DNA of 38,700 nt from a virus. Both the position numbers and the translations under genes were made by a program. The DNA is taken from the IMG/VR virus record IMGVR_UViG_3300009164_000164, positions 1 through 38,700 of that record. One strand, given 5' to 3'. Under the pieces are notes generated by a model. That model had not been told where the DNA came from. It was given only the letters and a program-made list of their open reading frames with translations, and did not search any database. Of the stretch, positions 17,507 to 26,000 are shown in pieces. The first letter of the stretch is position 1. Each line of letters starts with the position of its first letter.

Positions 17507-19369
17507 ATGGGACGCAAAGCAGGAAAACAGAGTTATACCAAGGAAGAAGCCCAGGCTAAAGTACTGGCTCTTCTAGAGCAAGGTGCGACCGTCACAGCCG
17601 CTATGGCTGCCGTAGACCGTCAGGACACCGCCTTCCGTCAGTGGTCAATGCAAAATGCCGACTTTAAGGCTGCCGCTGATAAAGCCAGACTTGCTGGCAA
17701 AGGTATTAAGGCTGACCTAGCCGATATGAAGGAAATGCCCTTCCATGAGTTTTCAGAGCAATTCCTCGATTCACGTCTTTTTGACCATCAACTAGACTGG
17801 ATTGATTTGATAGAGGGAAAGACCCCTCGTTGGCTACCTTCTGGTATGACCTACGAGCCAGGCGACCCGAACCGTGTGTTGATTAACGTGCCACCTGAGC
17901 ACGCCAAATCCACTACTATCACAACCAACTACGTAACTTACAAGATTGTGACCAACCCTAATACGCGAGTAATCATTGTCTCTAAGACCCAGGGTATGGC
18001 TCGTAAATTTTTGGGTGCAATTAAAACCCGACTATCCCACCCAGGATATATGAAACTACAGACGGCCTTTGGCCCTAATGGTGGGTATAAGGCAGATGCT
18101 ACACAATGGTCTGCCGACATGATTTATCTAGGCACAGGACGTGACTCAGGTGAAAAGGACCCTACGGTTCAAGCACTGGGCTTTGGTTCGCAGATTTACG
18201 GAGCACGCGCCGACTTAATTATCCTAGATGACGTGGTGATGGGTTCTAATGCTCATGAGTGGGAAAAACAAATTGAGTGGTTGCAAAAGGAAGTTATAAC
18301 CCGTTTGGGACGACACGGTAAACTTATCATTGTAGGAACCCGTGTGGCATCTGTAGACCTCTACAAGATGATTAGAGATGGCTCGCAGTGGACAGGTGGC
18401 AAGACCCCTTTCACATATTGCGCTATGCCAGCAGTATTGCAGTTTGATGAAAAACCAAAGAACTGGCAAACTTTATGGCCTGCTACAGACCAGCAGGAAA
18501 ACGACCTGGACGAGGTGCTAGATGATGGGCTATATCCCAAGTGGGACGGACCTTCTCTCTTTAAGCGTCGCTCTGAGGTCGCTCCGTCGGTATGGGCTAT
18601 GGTCTACCAGCAAGAAGACGTACAAGAAGATTCCATCTTCTCACCAACCTGCGTTGCAGGAAGCGTCAACGGAATGCGAAAGCGTGGACCGTTAAAGCCT
18701 GGAGCACCAGGACATCCACAGCACGTTGAAGGTTATACCATTATCGGACTTGACCCTGCTATGGCAGGAGCCACAGGAGCCGTCGTATGTACCTATAACA
18801 GGGCAGATGGGCGTATCTACGTCCTAGATGCTGTCAATATGACAGAGCCTACACCTGCTAAGATTCAAAGTTTGATTGAAGAGTGGGTCGACAAGTATCG
18901 GCCACAGGAACTACGTATTGAAATTAACGCTCACCAGAAGGCTTACGCCCTGGATGACAATCTACGTAACTTCTTGGCAGGATATGGAACCCAGTTAAAC
19001 TCACACTTTACTGGCAAGAACAAGTGGGACACATCTTTCGGTGTGGCATCTATGGCTACCCTCTTTGGTAATACCCGTGATGGTAGATTCCAGGATAACA
19101 ACCTGATTGAACTGCCTAGCAATGAAGGCTCAGAAGGCCTTAAGACGTTAGTACAGGAACTTATTACCTGGAAGCCAGATACTAAGAACCCTACGGACGT
19201 TGTAATGGCCCTGTGGTTTACAATCATCCGTATTAGAGAGATGATGCAACGCTCAAGCCAGGCATCACAGTATGCTAATAACAGGTGGGCTACTCGCGCT
19301 CAGACGCAACGCAGAATGGCAATTAACTTAGACGACGAATTTGCCACACAATGGTCAAACCAATACTAA
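17507..19369 (+). CDS. Large terminase subunit (with N-terminal HTH-like region)
   Basis: 620 aa. Residues 10-62 look like a helix-turn-helix of the small-terminase/resolvase type (KVLALLEQGATVTAAMAAVDRQDTAFRQW), an unusual extra at the front. The ATPase follows: Walker A-like PPEHAKST (129-136), VIIVSKTQGMARKFL, Walker B DLIILDDVV, and a VGTRV coupling motif. The nuclease domain begins with YTIIGLDPAMAG (first catalytic Asp, about residue 412), with later acidic residues in LRIEINA and the PTDVVMALWF segment. It packages DNA into the prohead via the portal. No separate small subunit gene is evident, so the N-terminal HTH may take part of that role. Confidence 0.92.
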   Translation: MGRKAGKQSYTKEEAQAKVLALLEQGATVTAAMAAVDRQDTAFRQWSMQNADFKAAADKARLAGKGIKADLADMKEMPFHEFSEQFLDSRLFDHQLDWIDLIEGKTPRWLPSGMTYEPGDPNRVLINVPPEHAKSTTITTNYVTYKIVTNPNTRVIIVSKTQGMARKFLGAIKTRLSHPGYMKLQTAFGPNGGYKADATQWSADMIYLGTGRDSGEKDPTVQALGFGSQIYGARADLIILDDVVMGSNAHEWEKQIEWLQKEVITRLGRHGKLIIVGTRVASVDLYKMIRDGSQWTGGKTPFTYCAMPAVLQFDEKPKNWQTLWPATDQQENDLDEVLDDGLYPKWDGPSLFKRRSEVAPSVWAMVYQQEDVQEDSIFSPTCVAGSVNGMRKRGPLKPGAPGHPQHVEGYTIIGLDPAMAGATGAVVCTYNRADGRIYVLDAVNMTEPTPAKIQSLIEEWVDKYRPQELRIEINAHQKAYALDDNLRNFLAGYGTQLNSHFTGKNKWDTSFGVASMATLFGNTRDGRFQDNNLIELPSNEGSEGLKTLVQELITWKPDTKNPTDVVMALWFTIIRIREMMQRSSQASQYANNRWATRAQTQRRMAINLDDEFATQWSNQY

Positions 19370-19382
19370 AGAGGAAAATAAA

Positions 19383-19685
19383 ATGGCATCAACATCATAT
19401 TCACCAAAGCCTATGACACCAAAGGCTAAGGTTAAGGCTGCAGTCGTGGGTAGGGCAACAGCAAGACGTTACAGCACCGACTTAACCGCAAGAACAACAA
19501 GTGGTATTTCTGGCACTGGAGGAAGAAACGTAGGTAAAGATTACAAAGAAACTGGTAATCAAAAGTCGTTTTTGGAAAAACTAAAGTATGCATTTAGAAC
19601 TATTCCAGTAGAGTCTCCCGAAACTATTTCTTTTCAGAAGCAACTAGAAATTGATAGACAAAACCTAAAGAAAAAGAAGAAGTAA
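19383..19685 (+). CDS. Small basic hypothetical protein
   Basis: 100 aa, starting at the ATG at 19383 (AAAGAGG upstream); a longer ATG at 19341 lies inside the terminase gene. N-terminal half is rich in Lys, Ala, Thr and Arg, includes the segment TSGISGTGGRNVGKDY, and the C-terminus ends in KKKKK. The motif G-x-S/T-G-x-GG-x-x-V-x-K recurs in the next protein (ITGQGGKAVAKVYK), so the two may be related. No family recognised. Confidence 0.6.
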   Translation: MASTSYSPKPMTPKAKVKAAVVGRATARRYSTDLTARTTSGISGTGGRNVGKDYKETGNQKSFLEKLKYAFRTIPVESPETISFQKQLEIDRQNLKKKKK

Positions 19686-19686
19686 A

Positions 19687-19992
19687 ATGACAATGAAACC
19701 TCGAAAAGTTGCTGGCATTACAGGCCAAGGCGGTAAGGCTGTGGCAAAGGTTTACAAGCCAAATGATGTATATGAATTTCCAATGACGCTTGACCAACAG
19801 AGACGATTCAATAAACTACCAAAAGACACTCTCTTTACTTTGCCAAAGGGAGCAGAAAAGTTATCTGCTGAACAAAAAAAACAAATTCAGGATAAAAGAA
19901 TTTTAGACCGTCAACGCACTTTGGCTCGTGGCGCAGCAATCATTCGCCGTGAGGTTAATCCAATTATGCGTGAAATTGCTAAAAAGAAATAA
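19687..19992 (+). CDS. Small basic hypothetical protein
   Basis: 101 aa. It begins MTMKPRKVAGITGQGG, followed by a YEFPMTLDQQRRFNKLP segment and a long basic helix at the end. It shares a glycine-rich motif with the preceding protein. Position between terminase and portal suggests a packaging or head-assembly accessory. Function unknown. Confidence 0.6.
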   Translation: MTMKPRKVAGITGQGGKAVAKVYKPNDVYEFPMTLDQQRRFNKLPKDTLFTLPKGAEKLSAEQKKQIQDKRILDRQRTLARGAAIIRREVNPIMREIAKKK

Positions 19993-20019
19993 TTCTCCCC
20001 TTTAATCGTTAGGATAACA

Positions 20020-21789
20020 ATGGCATTAACAATGGAGCAGGTAGCCGCACGCGTTGAAGCGTTGCGCTATCGCAATAGCGAGCGCGATGCTCGCAACCAG
20101 GATGTTCTTGCTGTCCGCAAGGGTAAAATCTCACAGGTATACCCTGATTTTTTTCCAGATGGCGTAGATGCCAACGTAGTTGCTAACTTCATTGATGTTG
20201 TAGCCCGTGACCTATCCGAAGTCATGGCTCCGCTTCCAGCAGTAAACTGCTCAGCGGCTAACTCAGTCAGCGATAAAGCACGTGCTTTTGCTGATAAGCG
20301 CACCCGTATTGCATCTAACTATTTCTCACACTCAGACCTTTCAATCCAGATGTACTCTGGTGCTGATTGGTATCTAACATACGGTTTCGTTCCTTTCATG
20401 ATTGAATTGGACGAAGAAGCAAAGATGCCTCGCATTCGCGTAGAAAATCCAATTGGGGCTTACCCAGAATTTGACCGCTACGGGCGCTGTGTCGCATTTG
20501 CTAAACGATATCTCATGACCCTTGGAGAACTGGTTACACAGTTCCCAGAGTATGAGCGTGAACTTCTAGGGCCAAACGGATACAAGCAGGACTTGTATTC
20601 ACAACTAGAACTCATTCGGTACTACGATAAAGACCAGTCTCTTATCTACTTGCCAACAAGACAGAATTTAGTTTTATCTTACGCAGCCAATCCGCTAGGT
20701 AAGATGATGGTTGTCGTGGCGCGTAAGCCATCCATTGATGGTGAACTGCGTGGACAATTCGACGACGTATTAGGTATTCAACTTCTCCGCAACCGTTTCG
20801 CCCTATTGGCAATGGAAGCAGCAGAGAAGAGTGTTCAAGCACCAATCGTACTACCTCAAGACGTACAAGAACTCCAGTTGGGTGGCGATGCGGTTATTCG
20901 TACCGCCAACCCTGCTGGCGTTCGACGTGTAGAATTGTCTCTACCACAAGGCGCATTTACTGAGTCAGCACTGCTCAACCAAGAACTTCGCGCTGGTACT
21001 CGTTACCCAGAAGGACGTTCTGGTAACATTGATGCAAGCATCGTTACTGGCCAAGGCGTTCAGGCTCTTATGGGAGCCTTTGATACCCAGGTCAAGGCAG
21101 CGCAAGCAATCTTTGCTGCATCTTTGCGCGACATCATCAGCCTTTGCTTTGAAGTTGATGAGAAGATTTATCCAGCAGAAAAGACCATTCGTGGTGTCGA
21201 CTCTGGCTCACCTTACGAGATTACATACCGACCAAGCAAGGACATCAAGAACGATTACTCGGCTGATGTACGCTACGGTATGCTTGCTGGTCTTAACCCA
21301 GCACAGGGCCTTATCTTCATGCTACAGGCTCTAGGCGGCGGTCTTATCTCTAAAGATATGGCCATGCGTGAACTACCATTCACAGTTAACGTTACACAGG
21401 AACTTGAAAAGATTGAAATTGAAAACATGCGTCAGTCACTTCTTGGCGGTATCACCGCTATGGCGCAGGCTATTCCAGCGATGGCAACATCAGGTGGAAA
21501 TCCAGCAGATATAGTAACCAAGATTGCAGGAGTTATCACTGCGCGTCAAAAAGGTGTAAGCCTAGAAGATGCTATCTCAGAGATATTTGCTCCACAGCAA
21601 CCAGTTCCTCCTGTTGGGGCTGCACCTTCCCCTGTTGAGCAGCCGTCCCCTGTTCCAGGAGCGGCTCCAGCAGGAGGCCTTCCTCCAGAAGGAATGGCTC
21701 CACAAGCACCACCACCAGACTTACAAACAATCTTATCTACCCTTAGCGGTAGCGGCAAGGCAACGGGACGAGTAACAACTAGGGGATAA
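20020..21789 (+). CDS. Portal protein
   Basis: 589 aa. Position after terminase, size, and features of podoviral/T7- and P22-like portals support this: an alpha/beta N-terminal region (VDANVVANFIDVVARDLSEVMAPLP), a wing-like segment with WYLTYGFVPFMIELDEE and PRIRVENPIGAYPEFDR (contact with DNA or neighbours), and a stem/crown with long helices (RNRFALLAMEAAEKSVQAPI; GVQALMGAFDTQVKAAQAIF). The last 65 residues are a Pro/Ala-rich tail (APQQPVPPVGAAPSPVEQPS), atypical and possibly disordered. A dodecameric ring at one vertex would form the DNA channel. Its stop overlaps the protease gene start. Confidence 0.85.
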   Translation: MALTMEQVAARVEALRYRNSERDARNQDVLAVRKGKISQVYPDFFPDGVDANVVANFIDVVARDLSEVMAPLPAVNCSAANSVSDKARAFADKRTRIASNYFSHSDLSIQMYSGADWYLTYGFVPFMIELDEEAKMPRIRVENPIGAYPEFDRYGRCVAFAKRYLMTLGELVTQFPEYERELLGPNGYKQDLYSQLELIRYYDKDQSLIYLPTRQNLVLSYAANPLGKMMVVVARKPSIDGELRGQFDDVLGIQLLRNRFALLAMEAAEKSVQAPIVLPQDVQELQLGGDAVIRTANPAGVRRVELSLPQGAFTESALLNQELRAGTRYPEGRSGNIDASIVTGQGVQALMGAFDTQVKAAQAIFAASLRDIISLCFEVDEKIYPAEKTIRGVDSGSPYEITYRPSKDIKNDYSADVRYGMLAGLNPAQGLIFMLQALGGGLISKDMAMRELPFTVNVTQELEKIEIENMRQSLLGGITAMAQAIPAMATSGGNPADIVTKIAGVITARQKGVSLEDAISEIFAPQQPVPPVGAAPSPVEQPSPVPGAAPAGGLPPEGMAPQAPPPDLQTILSTLSGSGKATGRVTTRG

Positions 21790-21791
21790 TG

Positions 21792-22358
21792 ATGACTACG
21801 TTAGTAGCGATTCAGGGTGACGGATGGTCGGTACTAGGGTGTGATTCTCGCCTTAGCGATGAACACGGTAGGTTTCAAGTAAGCAAGACTCCAAAGATTG
21901 TAGAAAACAATGGAGTATTGATTGCTGGTTGTGGTTCATCACGTACAAGCAACGTGCTACACTATGGCTATGTACAGCCAAAGCCTACGCTTAAAGAAGA
22001 TTTAAATCTATACATGACGCAGAAGTTTATTCCTCAGATGCGTAAGAACTTTATTGATGCAGGAATAGATATTAAAGAGGACGGCGATGTTGCGCAAAAC
22101 GAAGGTGGATTCCTTATCTCAGTCAAAGGCCAAGTCTTCTCGGTCTCGGATGACTATTCTTGGGATACCGATGTTCGCAATGTATATGTTATGGGTTCTG
22201 GCGGAGATGTTGCCCTCGGTGCATTGGCAGCGTTGGGTGTGGAAAAAGTAAAGACAGTCAATCAGGCAGAGACAATGATTCGCAAGGCTATCGCCATTGC
22301 AATCAAATATGATAATATGTGCTCTGAGCCTATTTATACATTTAAACAATACTCATAG
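21792..22358 (+). CDS. Proteasome beta/HslV-like Ntn hydrolase; probable head-maturation protease
   Basis: 188 aa from the second ATG (21792), which has AGGGGAT upstream; the first (21789) overlaps the portal stop. This start gives M-T-T-L, so Met removal exposes Thr1, the proteasome nucleophile. From Thr1, D17 falls in LGCDSR exactly where beta subunits and HslV have catalytic Asp17; K34 (KTPKIV) is one residue off Lys33; GVLIAGCGSS matches the GxxxAGxxG segment; VMGSGGDVALGALAAL matches the conserved GSGG-x-x-A-x-A-A-L helix. So fold and catalytic residues are those of self-compartmentalised Thr proteases. Its place between portal and capsid suggests prohead maturation; immunity or host-protein degradation are alternatives. 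No separate S78/U35-like protease is visible. Confidence 0.82.
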   Translation: MTTLVAIQGDGWSVLGCDSRLSDEHGRFQVSKTPKIVENNGVLIAGCGSSRTSNVLHYGYVQPKPTLKEDLNLYMTQKFIPQMRKNFIDAGIDIKEDGDVAQNEGGFLISVKGQVFSVSDDYSWDTDVRNVYVMGSGGDVALGALAALGVEKVKTVNQAETMIRKAIAIAIKYDNMCSEPIYTFKQYS

Positions 22359-22366
22359 GAGGAACA

Positions 22367-22822
22367 ATGGCAGAAAATCGTGGCGGAGCCAATGGTGGCC
22401 CACAATATAATCCTGCTAACGTTTCAGGTACAGGTGGCGCTGGTCAAAGTGGAAACTATACTGGTTTCGCTTACGGACAAAATCAGCAAGTCAATAATCA
22501 ACGCGTAGAGGGAAACCAAGCAGTGAGTTCAGTTAAGGCATCAGCACCTGCTCCAGACCCAACATACGGCGGAATGAACTTTCCTCAACTTGGAACACTT
22601 ATGGACCCAACTGCGCGTCCAGCAGAGCCTATTACAGCAGGTGTAGACTTTGGTCCTGGTCCTGGTTCAGAGGCTTTGCCATCACAGTTCCAGAATAATA
22701 CACGTCCAGATGAGAATACTCTAATTGCTAAGCAATATCTACCAGAATTGGTAATTGCTGCGCGTTCTAAGGACGCTCCAGATTCATTTAAACGATTTGT
22801 TAACTACTTAATGGCTCGATAA
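22367..22822 (+). CDS. Gly/Asn/Pro-rich virion-region protein
   Basis: 151 aa, AGGAGG upstream. The N-terminal 60 residues are low-complexity (GGANGGPQYNPANVSG, QNQQVNNQRVEGNQ); the C-terminal 50 are more regular and end in a helix (LPELVIAARSKDAPDSFKRF). No family recognised. It may be a minor head protein or assembly factor. Confidence 0.6.
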   Translation: MAENRGGANGGPQYNPANVSGTGGAGQSGNYTGFAYGQNQQVNNQRVEGNQAVSSVKASAPAPDPTYGGMNFPQLGTLMDPTARPAEPITAGVDFGPGPGSEALPSQFQNNTRPDENTLIAKQYLPELVIAARSKDAPDSFKRFVNYLMAR

Positions 22823-23031
22823 TGGCAGATTTGACATTTTTGCCTGGTAGTTTTTTTGATAACGTAGATAAGTTTGCTAGTTCACTTGGTTATCAGAACG
22901 CAGGAATAGTATTTGAACTTGCTATGATACCTTGGAAGTCCGTAGAAGACCGTGATGCATTCATTATGGGAGTCACTCAGGATGATGTAAAAGGTGGAAA
23001 CGAAAAACTGTATATTAAACGAGACTTCTAG
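22822..23031 (+). CDS. Small hypothetical protein
   Basis: 69 aa, coupled to the previous gene by TAATG. It has a compact alpha/beta look (LPGSFFDNVDKFASSLGY; IPWKSVEDRDAFIMG). Function unknown; it precedes the giant internal-protein gene. Confidence 0.58.
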   Translation: MADLTFLPGSFFDNVDKFASSLGYQNAGIVFELAMIPWKSVEDRDAFIMGVTQDDVKGGNEKLYIKRDF

Positions 23032-23040
23032 GGGGTAGAA

Positions 23041-26000
23041 ATGGCATGGTGGAATGATTTCATCAGTTCCGTTGCAGCAATTCCTACCGCTCTTAAAAGA
23101 GCCACAGGCGGTGGCGCGTATCTTAGTAAGGAAGAGCAAGAAAAAGAGCAGGTTCTTTACGATACAGTAAAGGGTGCTCTAGCAGGAATTGATGCTGGAC
23201 TTACAAAAGTGCCAGATGCTGGTCTTTATGGTGGCGTTAAGAAGGCTACAAAGGGTGTTGCAGATAAACTTCTCCAGGGTGCAGTTAAACTCAACGAAGA
23301 AGTAATCTCTCCCTACATCTTTCGCCCAATTTCTACAATTGGATTACTAAACGACGTTAACTCACCACTCTACAAAAAGGGCGAGTACGAAGAAGGCTTT
23401 CAATTCAAGGATATCAAGGCTGCTTATGACCGCAGCGCAAAGGTATCACAGTTCCAAGCACTTATTAAGTCTGAATTAGTCCCTGGACTAACACCATTGT
23501 CTAAGATGGTTCTATCTACCAATAATATCGACCTCAATGAGGTTGACCTTTGGAATGATGAAAGCATTAAGAAGAACTTTGTCGACAATGCTGTAGGTCG
23601 TTGGTTTACTGGTTTGGGTGACTTTGTTGTTGGCACAGCAGCCCTTGGTGGCGTTGGTCGAGCAGTAACAGTTCCAGCAAAGGTTGGATTAACCAAGGCT
23701 GGCATATACACTAAGACAAAGACAGTCGACCAACTTGCTAATGACATGGAAACTGGTATTCAGTACGCCAAAAGCAATGGTACAGTTGGCTCACAAACAG
23801 TCTCTGGCAACCATGCAGTTGTTCTTGCTGAAAGCAAGGACTGGGGACTAATCACCAACCTAGTGTCTAAGTATAGCACTAACGATAAACTTATTCCACT
23901 CATTCATGAAGCAACAGATGCTGATGCAGTAAAAGACCTTTTGCTTGCAGATAAGGGTAACCTTGCAGCGCTTGGACGCTTGGCTGAAACAGCGCCAGAT
24001 AAGTTGTTTGATATGTCAGGAACATCTGCAGTATTGCAGTCAAAGTTCCTACAAACTGGCAAGACCTACATTCCAGAAGGCCCAGCAGTTCCACGCCTAA
24101 AGTCAGCATTCGATGCAGCAATCAAGAGCAACCCACAATTTGTAAAGATTCGTGATGCCTTCTTTGACCCAGATTACAACCTAACTCCTGGCGGCAAATC
24201 ATTCATGCCACGCGAGCCAATCGTAGGCAAGGGTGCAGTAATTGCTGCTGGCGAAAAGATTAGAGCAGTACGTTCTGCAAGCGCCTCACGCGAATTTGAT
24301 AACTTTGCAGATATCTTTGAAACAAGCCTAGGAAAAGGCGCTGCTAGAATCTCTGTCAAGTTAGTTAAGTTTGGTACACGTCAAGCACAGTATAAGCCAC
24401 TAGGCTTTGTTACATTCTCTGGCGTACGTCCACTCGACGGTCGCATAGAACTCAACGCATTCTTGAATAACATAAAGTTATTCCGTGATGGCGATGCCAC
24501 GATTAAGGTATCACCTAGCGTAGAGCGTAAAGTTGCTGACGTTCGCAGAGAATTTGAAGATATGTACATGCGCTCCCTCGGCAAGAACGAGGTAGAGGTA
24601 CTTGATAAGATTGATGACGCTATCGGTCGTATGCTTGCATACAAGGCTGGAATCTATGATTCTAGAGAGATTAGCGCACACATCTCAGCATTTCGTGGTA
24701 ACGTAAATCGTGGTATTGACTCTGTAAAGCAGAATGGCTTTGGTATTGGCCATGATGGCGCACAGATTCTTGTAGACCCACAGACTATCCGTCAGATGAC
24801 TGAGTCATATCGCTTTACTCCTTGGGATGCTATTGAAGGACAATTCATTAGAGCAACCGAGAAGAGTGCTATAAAGGCTGGAGCGAAAGCAACAGCAGAC
24901 CTTGGTGCTCAAGTATTCCGCGACCTTAACCGTTTATGGACATTCGATGTTCTAGTACGCCCAATGTACATCATCAAGCAGTCAATTGGTGAGCCTATTG
25001 TTAGTACAACAGTTGCTCAGGGTATGTCATTCCTGTGGAACGATGTAGCATATATTGGCCTAAATGCTTTGCGTAATAGCGGTAACTGGTCATTAGGTAA
25101 ACTTTCTAAAATCAAAAATAGAAGCGAACGCAAGGCTGTCAATAAGGCAGTAGAGTTCAAGAAGTCTGAATATGCTCGCCTATCTGCAATCAAGGATGAT
25201 GCTCAGGCATCACTAGAAGATTTGCTATCTGGTAGAACATCTCCAGGAACAAAGGCACAGCATCTTGCAGCAGCACGTGAGCAACTCAAGGTTGCATCAG
25301 GGCTACTAGATGAAGCAGAACTCAGCCTACGCGCAGCAGTTAAGCCACTTGGTATTAAAGAGGCTATCCCTAGCGTAACCACACTAGAGCGCCGTGTAGC
25401 ATTCCTTGAGGCTAAAGCACCTTCTGCAGCAACTGCTAGCGAGATTGCAAAGGCTAAGAAGGCTGTTGCTAACTACCGTAGAACTATCAATAAACTTACT
25501 ACAAATAAAAAAGAAATTATTGCAGCAGATAATGCAGTTGCAGCAGCATACCAGAGCGTAGATAACGTTCTCAGCGAACTTGGTACAGCACTTAAAGACC
25601 AGGCTGACGTATGGGGCAAGAGTGCTAAGTTTAAGAAGCGCTGGTTTGGAAAAGAAACACAGTATCGCATGGTTAATGGCGAATACGTATCTATTGATTC
25701 TTTCGTAACTGGTGACAAGAACTTTAGCGCAGCAATTCGCGCAGAAGTAAGCAACGCACGAACTGCAGACCTTAACTTCCTTGGCGAACTATCTACAGGA
25801 ACTCGCAAGTCTCTTGTAGAGCGCAAGGTTCCAATGGATATTATAAGAATCTCTGACCCATTATACTTTGAAGAACTGACATACATTGCCAACCGTGTAA
25901 TGCGTGGGGACCCACTTATGGACCTCATCTTGGCTAACACATCAATGGCTCAGTTGAAAAAGTGGGCAGTATCAGATGCTGGTATTAGATACCTACGCGC

